DNA from: Megaleporinus macrocephalus
Taxonomy: Eukaryota > Chordata > Actinopteri > Characiformes > Anostomidae
Length of the DNA: 64,000 nt
Assembly (NCBI GenBank): GCA_021613375.1
Contig: CM038728.1
Span: forward strand, 32,172,407-32,236,406
Direction: 5' to 3'
Position numbers and translations under genes: made by a program. Below the pieces are notes generated by a model that saw nothing but the letters and a program-made list of their open reading frames with translations, was not told the DNA's origin and did not search any database. Positions 1-9,829 of the stretch are shown in pieces. Each line of letters opens with the position of its first letter. The first letter of the stretch is position 1.

Positions 1-340
1 AGAAGGACTACCTGACTACCTTCTAATGATCTAAGAGATCTGCTCGGCCCATATCACTGTACTAGATCACACAGATAGGCTGGTCCTACACCATCCAGAC
101 ACTTATAGAGGAGTAACAGGAGCTTGAAAGGATTTAAGAATGGAGGTGATGTGTTCTCTTCTTCTTCTCCTAGTGAACTGAAGATGTTTGTCTGTTGGAA
201 GTCCAGTTAGGAAAACATTACAGTAATCCATCCTGCTGGAAACAAAGGCATGGATGAGTTTCTCCAGGTCTGGTGTGAATACTGAGCGTGATCTTGTTAT
301 GGGGGTCCTGGCTGAAATACTCACATGCTTATAACTTTAG
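1..340 (-). mobile_element. LINE (L2/CR1-like) 3' coding fragment, decayed
   Basis: On the minus strand, residues such as LEKLIHAFVSSRMDYCN, then FLTGLP and EHITSILKSF, match the C-terminal part of the reverse transcriptase of L2/CR1/Rex1-type non-LTR retrotransposons, where a ...HAF-SSR-DYCN... block is followed by ...EHITPVLKSLHWLPV. The frame breaks near position 103. A second frame at 20-102 continues the family pattern with GVGPAYLCDL and PSRSLRS. The copy is therefore frameshifted, internally deleted and cut by the window edge, and it is not functional. The exact clade is uncertain. Confidence 0.75.
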
Positions 341-765
341 TGTGAGTGCTAAGCTGCTGTACAGCTGAACAGGTGGATATTTGCACACGAGTCACCTCCC
401 TACGTGGACTGAACCTTCAGCACCGTTAGCCCACACCAAAAGTGAGGAACGCTCAGATCTGCGCCTGGCCCCGGCCACCGGCATCTCTGGAACTCAGCAG
501 CGCTCGCATGAAGAACCTTTGCACTGTTCAGGCGCAGATAAACGTCGCATTTTAGATCGGACGAGATGGAGATAACAGAGGCGAAGCCGCTCGGACCCAA
601 GGCTAGTCGTTCCTCACCAGCCGTCACACTGATAAACCGAACTGATTCGCCACCAGAAATCGGTTAGGAACTACAAGGGGCTGCGTCGCGAGAGGGGAGC
701 TTTGCTGTCGCGCCCGTAATTTTCATTTCATATCAGAAGTTATGCAAAGCGCGTCGAGCATTTCT

Positions 766-783
766 CCCCCCCCCCCCCCCCCC
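766..783 (+). repeat. Poly-C tract
   Basis: Eighteen consecutive C bases, followed after AAAG by a further C run. The length is likely polymorphic or affected by assembly. Confidence 0.95.
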
Positions 784-970
784 AAAGCCCCCCCCTCGCT
801 CTCAATTTTCATTATTTGATCTATTTCAGATGGAGGCTCGGAGGATCATTCAGAATATTAAGAGGCTGCAAGTACTGCTTGCATTGCATGTAACGGTTCG
901 CTCCAATCAGCCAAAGAGCCCTTATCTGAGAGCCCGACAACCTGGGGATAACGCACACATACTCGGGTGA

Positions 971-1005
971 GCTCTCTCTCTCCCTCCCTCTCTCTCTCAC
1001 TCTCT
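971..1005 (+). repeat. (CT)n-rich microsatellite
   Basis: Imperfect CT dinucleotide tract interrupted by CCCT steps. Confidence 0.9.
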
Positions 1006-1814
1006 GTGTTTTGTTTTCGCAAAATTTGTTTTTGCATGTAAACAAAAATGCCAACCTCCCCCCCCGGAGCTCCAACAGTGCCTCCTAGTGGCGGCGGGAG
1101 GCGGCGCTCCTAATGAAACGCTCCATCCATCACTCAGCCCTGCTGGATATTCAATAAAGCTTCAGTCTTATAAAATCCCTCAGGCTTCCACTGTTCTTGT
1201 CAGAAAGTAAATAGAAAATGTGACATGATGTGATATGAGTGTTTTCAACAGGATTCATCAAACTATTTCTGAACTCGGCTTGATGGAAGCCCTTTACCTT
1301 CCCCTTCAGAAAACAAACTCCGCTACCTGCTAATGTATTCTTTAAAGGGAAAGCTCAGCGAATAATCAGATGTACCCGTCCCCCCCCCCCCAGCCGCCGA
1401 CTCCTTTCAAATCAAATGCAGTCGATCAGCCGGGAAAATGTTTGGTGCAGAGGCGTAGCTACAGAGGGGCCTGGGGGGAGGGGGGGGTCTTCGCTTGAAT
1501 GCGAGTTGCTCTAAATTTCTGACAGCTTCAGAGCCAATGAAAATATGACTGAATGGAATCAGCGCTCTTATAACACAGGAGGGACCCCCAGGTGGTGAGT
1601 TCTTTCCACCGCAAGCGCTCACAGAGGCTCTTTTATCATCTTTCTTGAGGTTCAGCAGGCGCCGAAAAACATCTTCAAACATTCCAGCCTCCGACTTCTG
1701 CTGTAGGTGGGGCCGCGGTTGATGGCCTCTACCTGCCAAGGTGCGCTGTCAACAATTACAATAACCGAGCAGTTAAACGGGGGGTCAGCGGTTCTGGGCA
1801 CACGTTTGTTCCTC

Positions 1815-2942
1815 TCACATAAAAGAGAGAGTTGATACATGAGAGATGTGTGGGGAATAGATAGAGGAGAGATAAAGGAGAGATGAGACATGGGAGAGAT
1901 CAAGGAGAAATAAAGGAGAGCTGAGATATGGAAGAGATGAAGGAGAAATAAAGAAGAGATAAAGAACAGATGAGATATGGAAGAGATGAAGGAGAAATAA
2001 AGAATAGACAAGGGAAATGAGACATGGGAGAGATAAAGGAGAAATAAAGGAGAGCTGAGATATGGAAGAGATGAAGGAGAAATAAAGAAGAGATAAAGAA
2101 CAGATGAGATATGGAAGAGATGAAGGAGAAATAAAGAATAGACAAGGGAAATGAGACATGGGAGAGATAAAGGAGAGATGAGATGTGGAAGAGATGAAGG
2201 AGAAATAAAGAAGAGACAAGGGAAATGAGACATGAGAGAGATCAAGGAGAAATAAAGAAGAGATAAAGGAGAGATGAGATATGGAAGAGATAAAGAAGAA
2301 ATAAAGGAATACTGAGATGTGGAAGAGATGAAGGAGAAATAAAGAAGAGACAAGGGAAATGAGACATGAGAGAGATCAAGGAGAAATAAAGAAGAGATAC
2401 AGGAGAAATGGAATATGGAAGAGAAAAAGGAGAAATAAAAAATAAGATAAGGTAATGATAAGGGTAATGACACATGAGAGAGATCAAGGGGTAAGATATG
2501 GGATAGTTGAGATATGGAAGAGATAAAGGAGAGATGAGATGTGTGGAGATCAGGAAGAAATAAAGAAGAGATAAGGGAGAGTTGAGACATAGGAGAGATA
2601 AAAGAGTGAGGAGATATGGTAGACAAGGGAGAAATAAAAAAGAAATAAAGGAGAGATGAGATATGGAAGAGATCAGGGAGAAAACAGAAGAGGTAAGGGA
2701 GATGAAACATGGAAGAGATCAAAGAGAAACAAGGAAGAGATGAAGAAGAAAAAAAAGAGATGAGATATAGCAGAGAGTTTACAGGGAAATAAAGGAGAGA
2801 TTGAGAAGAGACAGCTGAGATGAGAATGAGATGATTAAGAGATGAGATCAAGGAGAGGTAAGAAGATGAGATAAAGGAAAAATAAGGCAGATGAGAAAAG
2901 ATGAGATACATGGGAGACCAAAGTAGAGATAAAGAAGAGAGT
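1815..2942 (+). repeat. Purine-rich tandem array with 134-bp higher-order unit
   Basis: Almost entirely A/G sequence built from short motifs such as GAGATGAAGGAGAAATAAAG. The marker GAGACATGGGAGAGAT (or GAGACATGAGAGAGAT) recurs at 1885, 2019, 2153, 2227 and 2361. That gives spacings of 134, 134, 74 and 134, so a 134-bp higher-order unit carries one 60-bp internal deletion, and the pattern becomes more degenerate rightwards. The minus strand is a long pyrimidine tract, which explains the 419-codon open frame at 1652-2911 rich in S, F, L and I. I regard that frame as a by-product of composition. Confidence 0.9.
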
Positions 2943-3165
2943 CTATCTCGTATTTATCTCAGTCATCTCTCGTTTATCTTTCACTGATATCTCTTACGTC
3001 TCATCTTGTTTTATCTCTCCTTGATCACCTGCTTTATCTGTTATCTATTTTTATTTCTGCTTTATCTCTTCTTCATCTCTCTGTTATCCTTCTTTTATCT
3101 CTCTTTTATTATCCATTGATCTCTGAATTATCTTTCTACTATCCCTTCTGTCTCTCAAGTCTGAT
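2943..3165 (+). repeat. Pyrimidine-rich tract, complement-type continuation of the purine array
   Basis: Immediately after the purine array the plus strand switches to pyrimidine-rich motifs (TATCTCTC, TTTATCTC, CTTCATCTCT). These are complements of the neighbouring GAGATAAA and GAGATGAAG motifs. The junction near 2942 therefore looks like an inverted, partly self-complementary arrangement of the same repeat vocabulary. Confidence 0.75.
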
Positions 3166-3489
3166 GCTTTCGTCTGATGTTACTCATATGAAGGATTTTA
3201 AGGGAAACGTGTTTAAAAGTCTTGAAAAGTGTTGAAGCAACGAAGCAGCAACATTCAGAAATAGAAAAACTGAAATCCACTCAGCTGAGCTGTAAGCCCA
3301 GAGAAGGTAATGAGCACTGAAACCTTATGTAACACTTTAAAAATATTAAATTAATAAATCCTCCAAACTAAAGAAGAGACAAACTGACCCCAACTGACTA
3401 ACAATGGTACCATCACCATTTCCCTAATGATGAAAGTGAAGATCACAGCCTGTTTGATCCTAAACAATCACTTTAATGTGAGTTTCTTA
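3166..3489. other. Unassigned single-copy sequence
   Basis: AT-rich sequence with no open frame of note, no tandem periodicity and no transposon motif that I recognise. Confidence 0.4.
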
Positions 3490-4420
3490 CATACATACTC
3501 GTTTCTGCAGCACAGCGTGGACATAAACAGAGGCGGCGAGCGAGCAGCCCGGCTGGCGGAGGCTTCTGGAAGCTAATACAGACTTTTCCTGGGATTATCC
3601 GTGTCCACTGGCGTCCCGCTGGGACGGAGAAGAGGAGCGGGGGATGAAGGAGGAGAGCGGGGATTGCAGAAGCACTTTATTAAGTAATAGAGGGTGTAAT
3701 GTGTTGCCTCGGCGCGATATGGCTCTGCCCTGTAAGCTCTGTGTCACAGACTTTAAATTACTCCCCAATACAATCTCCTTTGCTGCATTTTATCAAATAA
3801 AAAAATAACAAAGTTGTCCGGGCTTTGCCGAGGTTTACCAAGCTGAAAAAAAGGGAAGACGCTGTAGAGATTTCCTCTGAACAACAACGGACTCAGGACA
3901 GAATGTATTAAACTCTGCACCGGGTTATCGCTGAAGCTCCCACATGCAGTTTACCATAGAACAGGGCAGGCTGTCACGGCACTGTTGTCTAGTACACCAG
4001 GGGAAGGTGTCAGAGATGCTAAGCTTTGAGGGCCGAGGTTGTGCAACTCCTTACCTTCTCTGCAACAGCGACAGATTTCATTTTTTTCTATTTTTCATTG
4101 CACAAAGTGGAATTTTGGATTGCATATGTTTAATAAAATGGAATTGATCAATAAAGTGTGGGTCTTTCCCAATAAGACTATTATTAAGCCTTACAGGGAG
4201 GCTGTCACATTTACCACTGGAGGCTTGGAGGAGTGTGATTGCATAAATTTGTTATAAATATTGTGATAATATATTGTGAGCACAGAGCAAGAGCAAGGAG
4301 ACATTGTTATTTCAGCAAATGCCCAGTTATCCTGTGATATTCAGGCCTGCTGGAGTCGCCACTGCCCCTTCATAACATTAAACAGCCACTCCTTATCTTT
4401 AATTATCTGTGTGTTCTTTT
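3490..4420. promoter_or_regulatory. Candidate conserved non-coding block
   Basis: Complex, non-repetitive sequence between two arrays. It has G/C-rich patches at 3525-3660 and AT-rich patches with homeodomain- or POU-like cores, such as TTGCATATGTTTAATAAA near 4118 and AATTACTCCCCAATACAATC near 3756. The short open frames (3944-4147, 4039-4257) look like chance. The texture resembles vertebrate conserved non-coding elements, but conservation cannot be tested from one sequence. The call is inference. Confidence 0.3.
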
Positions 4421-4422
4421 GC

Positions 4423-5452
4423 TGAGCTGAACAACTGCCCATCCTGTGTGGTCTGATGCTGAACAACTGTCCATCCTGTGTGGTCTGATACTGAACAACT
4501 GTCCATCCTGTGTGGTCTGATACTGAACAACTGTCCATCCTGTGTGGTCTGATACTGAACAACTGTCCATCCTGTGTGGTCTGATACTGAACAACTGTCC
4601 ATCCTGTGTGGTCTGATACTGAACAACTGTTCATCCTGTGTGGTCTGATACTGAACAACTGTCCATCCTGTGTGGTCTGATACTGAACAACTGTCCATCC
4701 TGTGTGGTCTGATGCTGAACGACTGTCCATCCTGTGTGGTCTGATACTGAACAACTGCCCATCCTGTGTGATCTTATACTGAACAACTGCCCATCCTGTG
4801 TGGTCTGATACTGAAAAACTGTCCATCCTGTGTGGTCTGATGCAGAACAACTGTCCATCCTGTGTGGTCTGATACTGAACAACTGTCCATCCTGTGTGGT
4901 CTGATGCTGAACGACTGTCCATCCTGTGTGGTCTGATACTGAACAACTGCCCATCCTGTGTGATCTTATACTGAACAACTGCCCATCCTGTGTGGTCTGA
5001 TGCAGAACAACTGTCCATCCTGTGTGGTCTGATGCTGAACAACTGTCCATCCTGTGTGGTCTGATGCAGAACAACTGTCCATCCTGTGTGGTCTGATGCT
5101 GAACAACTGTCCATCCTGTGTGGTCTGATGCAGAACAACTGTCCATCCTGTGTGGTCTGATACTGAACAACTGTCCATCCTGTGTGGTCTGATACTGAAA
5201 ACTGTCCATCCTGTGTGGTCTGATACCGAACAACTGCCCATCCTGTGTGCTCTGATACTGAAAACTGTCCATGCTGTGTGGTCTGATACTGAACAATTGT
5301 CCATCCTGTGTGGTCTGATACTGAACAATTACTCATCCTTTGTGGTCTGATACTGAAAAACTGTCCATCCTGTGTGGTCTGATACTGAACAACTGCCCAT
5401 CCTGTGTGGTCTGATACTGAACAACTGCCCATCCTGTGTGGTCTGATGCTGT
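4423..5452 (+). repeat. 32-bp minisatellite, locus 1 (about 32 copies)
   Basis: Tandem unit of 32 bp containing CATCCTGTGTGGTCTGATAC followed by TGAACAACTGTC. Variants include GATGC for GATAC, TGCAGAAC for TACTGAAC, and units missing one or two bases near 5196-5345. Because 32 is not a multiple of 3, three units (96 bp) make a 32-residue protein period. The unit has no stop on the minus strand, so all minus frames stay open for hundreds of bases, including a 363-codon frame at 4341-5432. This is a repeat artefact, not a supported protein. The same unit recurs at 59155-59850. Confidence 0.95.
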
Positions 5453-5700
5453 TGTGTCATCTGCCTTGACCAGATCCCCCTGTTTGCCTGCATTCTGGAC
5501 CAGTTTACCCACCATGGAGCTCCTGCTGTCCAGTGTTTTGTGGAAGGCTTTGCCTGCATGTGCTGACCATCCTGAAGATCCTCCTCATTTACATAATCAT
5601 AGACATTTTCTTCTCCTGCTTCACAAACACTGAGCTGGTTCTGGTTGCTACTCATTATTGCATAAAGCTGTAAGTCTGTCTGTGTTGCTTTTGCTATCCG
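5453..5700 (+). mobile_element. Dispersed repeat flanking the 32-bp array, copy 1
   Basis: The sequence right of the array closely resembles that right of the second 32-bp array (59851-60180). Shared stretches include TGGAGCTCCTGCTGTCCAGT and CACAAACACTGAGCTGGTTC in the same order and spacing, and later TATCCGGTG. The minisatellite is thus part of, or abuts, a dispersed element of unknown class. No coding capacity is visible. Confidence 0.8.
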
Positions 5701-6366
5701 GTGCCGTTGTCCGTGTCCATGGTAGCACCATTAGTCACCGGTCCACCAGGTAAGACACTTCCAACCACACAACTCCTGTTCATTGTAGTAAAACTCTTTT
5801 AGCTAACAATAGCAGCCTGTTTCCCTGATTTATTACCTCTCCTGCTACCGCCTCGCTCCACACATCCTCCTGCAAACAAGCAAGATTATTATAATATTCT
5901 TTCCATGTTCTTCAAATTCAATAATAAACAGGCATTAGGAAGAGGTTTAATGTTTGTGGGAACTATGAAAGAAATAACTGTAGTGATTTGATCAGGTTAC
6001 TATGTAACAGCACTAATATTCCCTAGTAATTACTTGTAAGTTACACACAAATAAATGTAATTGTGGTTTAATTACAGATGAATATTAGTCCATGTGTTGT
6101 GATCAGGTTACACAGTTGTTCTACTTTACATTAGTGGACAGTTCCTGTGTAGTTGTTGTGTAACTACTGTGTAATAATGGAGTGTTAATATAGACATTGC
6201 TTTAGAAGTAATATAAATATTTCATTAATTAAAATTATTATCCGTACATAACGGTTTAAAACTGGTTACAATGTCACAGCACTGGCAAAGTAAATGTTAG
6301 CTGAATATCAGTGTAATTTCTAGTCTAAATACTGTATTAATGGATGTTTTAATGCACATGCTTATA
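5701..6366. other. AT-rich intergenic sequence, no gene seen
   Basis: AT-rich sequence with several loosely similar short phrases (GTTACTATGTAACAGCAC, GTTACAATGTCACAGCAC). They may be remnants of an old repeat. Nothing coding is apparent. Confidence 0.4.
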
Positions 6367-7982
6367 GTGGTGGTGTAGTGGTTAGTATGGTGGTGTAGTG
6401 GTCAGTAAGGTGGTGTAGTGGTTAGTACGGTGGTAGTGGTTAGTACGGTGGTATAGTGGTTAGTACGGTGGTGTAGTAGTTAGTATGGTGGTGTAGTGGT
6501 CAGTACGGTGGTGTAGTGGTTAGTACGGTGGTGTAGTAGTTAGTATGGTGGTGTAGTGGTTAGTACGGTGGTGTAGTGGTTAGTATGGTGGTGTAATGGT
6601 TAGTATGGTGGTGTAGTGGTTAGTACGGTGGTGTAGTGGTTAGTATGGTGGTGTAGTGGTTAGTAAGGTGGTGTAGTGGTTAGTATGGTGGTGTAGTGGT
6701 TAGTACGGTGGTGTAGTGGTTAGTACGGTGGTGTAGTGGTTAGTATGGTGGTGTAATGGTTAGTACGGTGGTGTAGTGGTTAGTACGGTGGTGTAGTGGT
6801 TAGTATGGTGGTGTAGTGGTTAGTACGGTGGTGTAGTGGTCAGTATGGTGGTGTAGTGGTTAGTATGGTGGTGTAGTGGTCAGTATGGTGGTGTAGTGGT
6901 TAGTAAGGTGGTGTAGTGGTTAGTATGGTAGTGAAGTGGTCAGTACGGTGGTGTAGTGGTTAGTACGGTGGTGTAGTGGTTAGTACGGTGGTGTAGTGGT
7001 CAGTATGGTGGTGTAGTGGTCAGTATGGCGGTGTAGTGGTTAGTACGGTGGTGTAGTGGTTAGTACGGTGGTGTAGTGGTCAGTATGGTGGTGTAGTGGT
7101 TAGTATGGTGGTGTAGTGGTTAGTATGGTGGTGTAGTGGTTAGTACGGTGGTGTAGTGGTTAGTACGGTGGTGTAGTGGTCAGTATGGTGGTGTAGTGGT
7201 CAGTATGGTGGTGTAGTGGTTAGTACGGTGGTGTAGTGGTTAGTACGGTGGTGTAGTGGTTAGTACGGTGGTGTAGTGGTCAGTATGGTGGTGTAGTGGT
7301 TAGTATGGTGGTGTAGTGGTTAGTACGGTGGTGTAGTGGTTAGTATGGTGGTGTAATGGTTAGTATCGTGGTGTAGTGGTTAGTACGGTGGTGTAGTGGT
7401 TAGTATGGTGGTGTAGTGGTCAGTACGGTGGTGTAGTGGTCAGTATGGTGGTGTAGTGGTCAGTACGGTGGTGTAGTGGTCAGTACGGTGGTGTAGTGGT
7501 TAGTATGGTGGTGTAGTGGTCAGTACGGTGGTGTAGTGGTCAGTATGGTGGTGTAGTGGTTAGTATGGTGGTGTAGTGGTTAGTATGGTAGTGAAGTGGT
7601 CAGTATGGTGGTGTAGTGGTTAGTACGGTGGTGTAGTGGTTAGTACGGTGGTGTAGTGGTTAGTACGGTGGTGTAGTGGTCAGTATGGTGGTGTAGTGGT
7701 CAGTATGGTGGTGTAGTGGTCAGTATGGTGGTGTAGTGGTCAGCATGGTGGTGTAGTGGTTAGTATGGTGGTGTAGTGGTTAGTATCGTGGTGTAGTGGT
7801 TAGTACGGTGGTGTAGTGGTTAGTAAGGTGGTGTAGTGTTAGTACGGTGGTGTAGTGGTTAGTACGGTGGTGTAGTTGTTAGTACGGTGGTGTAGTGGTT
7901 AGTAAGGTGGTGTAGTGGTCAGTATGGTGGTATAGTGGTTAGTATGGTGGTGTAGTGGTCAGTATGGTGGTGTAGTGGTCAG
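6367..7982 (+). repeat. 20-bp satellite derived from a SINE tRNA-like head, locus 1 (about 80 copies)
   Basis: The unit is GGTGGTGTAGTGGTTAGTAC, varying mainly at TTAG/TCAG and TAC/TAT/TAA. From about 6441 to 7830 the period is exactly 20 bp with no insertion or deletion. Each unit contains TGGTGTAGTGG, which fits the RNA polymerase III A-box consensus and resembles the D-arm region of tRNA-Glu and tRNA-His genes. The array runs without a break into the body of a V-SINE at 7983, whose own head is the last unit. I infer that the array grew from the 5' end of that SINE. The same arrangement recurs at 24826-26240. Confidence 0.95.
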
Positions 7983-8285
7983 CAGTGTCTCCTCACAGTA
8001 AGATGATCTGGGTTGGATTCCCGGTCCGGGTGGTTCTGTGTGGAGTGTGTATGTTCTCTCTGTGTTTGAGTGGGTTTCCTCCGGGTACTCCGGTTTCCTC
8101 CCACAGTCCAAACACAGGCATGTTAGGATCCTCACTCTAAACTGCTCGTAGGTGTGAGTGTGTCTTGGCCATGTGTAGACTGGCGTCCTGTCCATGGTGT
8201 ACCACGCCTTCACCTGATGATGCTGGGATTGGCTCCAACCCCCCTGGGACCCCAACTAGTTGGATAAAGCGGAAGATAATGGCTG
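7963..8285 (+). mobile_element. V-SINE (DANA/mermaid-like) body
   Basis: The last array unit supplies an A-box-like TGGTGTAGTGG (7968-7978), and a B-box-like GGTTGGATTCCCGG lies at 8011-8024. These are followed by the family's conserved central block (TGTGTGGAGTGTGTATGTTC, then CCTCCGGGTACTCCGGTTTC, then CCCACAGTCCAAACAC). The 3' part (TGCTGGGATTGGCTCC, TTGGATAAAGCGGAAGA) matches the usual tail of this element. V-SINEs are non-coding and depend on a LINE for movement. The antisense frame at 7959-8255 is the familiar spurious translation of this element. Confidence 0.85.
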
Positions 8286-9418
8286 GCACGGTTACATTGC
8301 TGTTCCATGTGTTATGCATGTGTAACTATTCGGTTATTAAACCAATTAATATAAAGTGGAACCTTATATTAATCTGTCCAGCCTAAATCTCTAATTATTC
8401 CTTAATGCTAATAGATTAACCTAATAATGGTGTGATGGATGTTATGAGCCTCCATCACGTCTGTAATCAACAGATATTAGTCATTTTTAGTTCTGATCCA
8501 GAGAGAAAACGATAACCAGCCCAAAGTTTCCTACAGAGGAGGTGGAGAATCCAAGGAGGACACTAATACACCTCTTCTTGCATTCTGGTGAGTCATGTAT
8601 GAGTTGTGGTTCTCTGGCACGAGTGGAGAAAGTTCAGACAGTAAACTTTCAGAGGAAGAGAAAGAAGCAGAGCGATGGAGAGGAAAGAGTAAAGGTTCAA
8701 CAGCTGAAGTCCAAAGGACACGCCTGCACCTGAAGAAAGTTCCTCCTGCTCTGCTGTTTCCTCAGTTTACACCAACAGTGAAGATCTTAGGACTCCTCTG
8801 CTCCCTGCAGCGTGTCGTACTCTGCTGCTCCAGAGTCTCATTAAGGACATGAGAACGTCTCTTAGTTTTAAAGCTGTGAGGACGCAGATGGTCGAGTGAG
8901 CTGCCTTTCACAGCGAAACAGGAGCTCCTGTCGTGCTCTGAAGATTCTCTGTTTCTCTCATGCTCGGTTTGTTGTGGGAGCTTCTCGCGGCTGCTCTATC
9001 AGGGACCACGCTGCTCTCTGGTATCTGAGGAACGTGACAGCAGAAAGAGAGAGAGAGCAAGAGAGAGAGAGAGAAATAGAGAGAGGTGTACAGAAGGAGA
9101 GCAATGATATTGGCCTACTACATCATACCTACAATTCATTCACACTGTATAATAACAGGTCCCTACAATAAACATTATCTAATCATTTGTAAACAATGGT
9201 TAGTAATTATATAAGGTATATATGTGCATTAACATGTGCTGCCATTTGATTGAATTTTTAGGATTCAGGTTAGTTTTATATATAGCTGTATATATAGTTA
9301 TATTGTATTGAGTTTTGTTTTCAGATTATTCATTTTTCATTGTACTTCTTATTAATAAAATACTCTTTACATTTTTTATTCCATTATATAAATATGTGTG
9401 TTTATTTGAGATGATGTA
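8286..9418. other. Unassigned intergenic sequence with a GA tract
   Basis: No gene is recognised. Plus-strand frames at 8542-8733, 8595-8852 and 8896-9171 show no known domain. A GA-rich tract lies at 9045-9086. From 9170 the sequence becomes strongly AT-rich. Confidence 0.4.

Positions 9419-9419
<1 letters not shown>

Positions 9420-9454
<35 letters not shown>
9420..9454 (+). repeat. (AAT)n microsatellite
   Basis: About eleven perfect AAT trinucleotides. Confidence 0.95.
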
Positions 9455-9457
<3 letters not shown>

Positions 9458-9493
9458 GCTTCATATACTTACTTCTTTAGATGTATTTTGTGC

Positions 9494-9599
<106 letters not shown>

Positions 9600-9771
9600 C
9601 TTTAATGTAAATATATTATAATAATAGCTTTGTGTGTGTACATGAGATTACATAATGATATATAATATATGATGATAATATATGATAATATACACACTTA
9701 TACAAGTATACATGGGCTGACATGGTAATATATATAAAATATGTATATGGAAACCTTGTATTTATATTATT

Positions 9772-9772
<1 letters not shown>

Positions 9773-9816
<44 letters not shown>
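9773..9816 (+). repeat. (GTT)n microsatellite
   Basis: About fourteen GTT trinucleotides following a short TTA run. Confidence 0.95.
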
Positions 9817-9829
9817 ACAGACATATCAG

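Larger units (their letters stand above)
341..1814. other. Intergenic sequence with simple tracts, no gene seen
   Basis: I see no recognisable gene. Short open frames on both strands (for example 381-575 plus and 1407-1739 minus) resemble nothing known and lack a consistent coding pattern. The stretch holds an 18-base C homopolymer (766-783), a CT-rich tract (971-1005), another C run around 1380-1391 and G/C-rich patches. Other complex sequence here could be regulatory, but nothing specific supports that. Confidence 0.5.

Noticed and set aside
381..627. Overlapping small frames on both strands
   Set aside because: No family resemblance and mutual overlap.
1652..2911. 419-codon minus-strand open frame
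   Set aside because: It is the pyrimidine strand of a purine-rich tandem array. The text is low-complexity S/F/L/I and there are no domains.
4341..5432. 363-codon minus-strand frame as a repeat protein
   Set aside because: It follows the 32-bp DNA period through all frames. The coding frame itself is not preserved between units, so selection on protein is unlikely.
6367..7982. CRISPR-like array
   Set aside because: Units are contiguous with no unique spacers, and the context is a vertebrate SINE.
7963..8030. Functional tRNA gene
   Set aside because: A- and B-box-like motifs are present, but there is no acceptor stem or anticodon arm. The sequence continues into a V-SINE body.
7959..8255. 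98-codon minus-strand frame (and 26043-26231)
   Set aside because: Known type of spurious translation across the antisense of the V-SINE conserved block.
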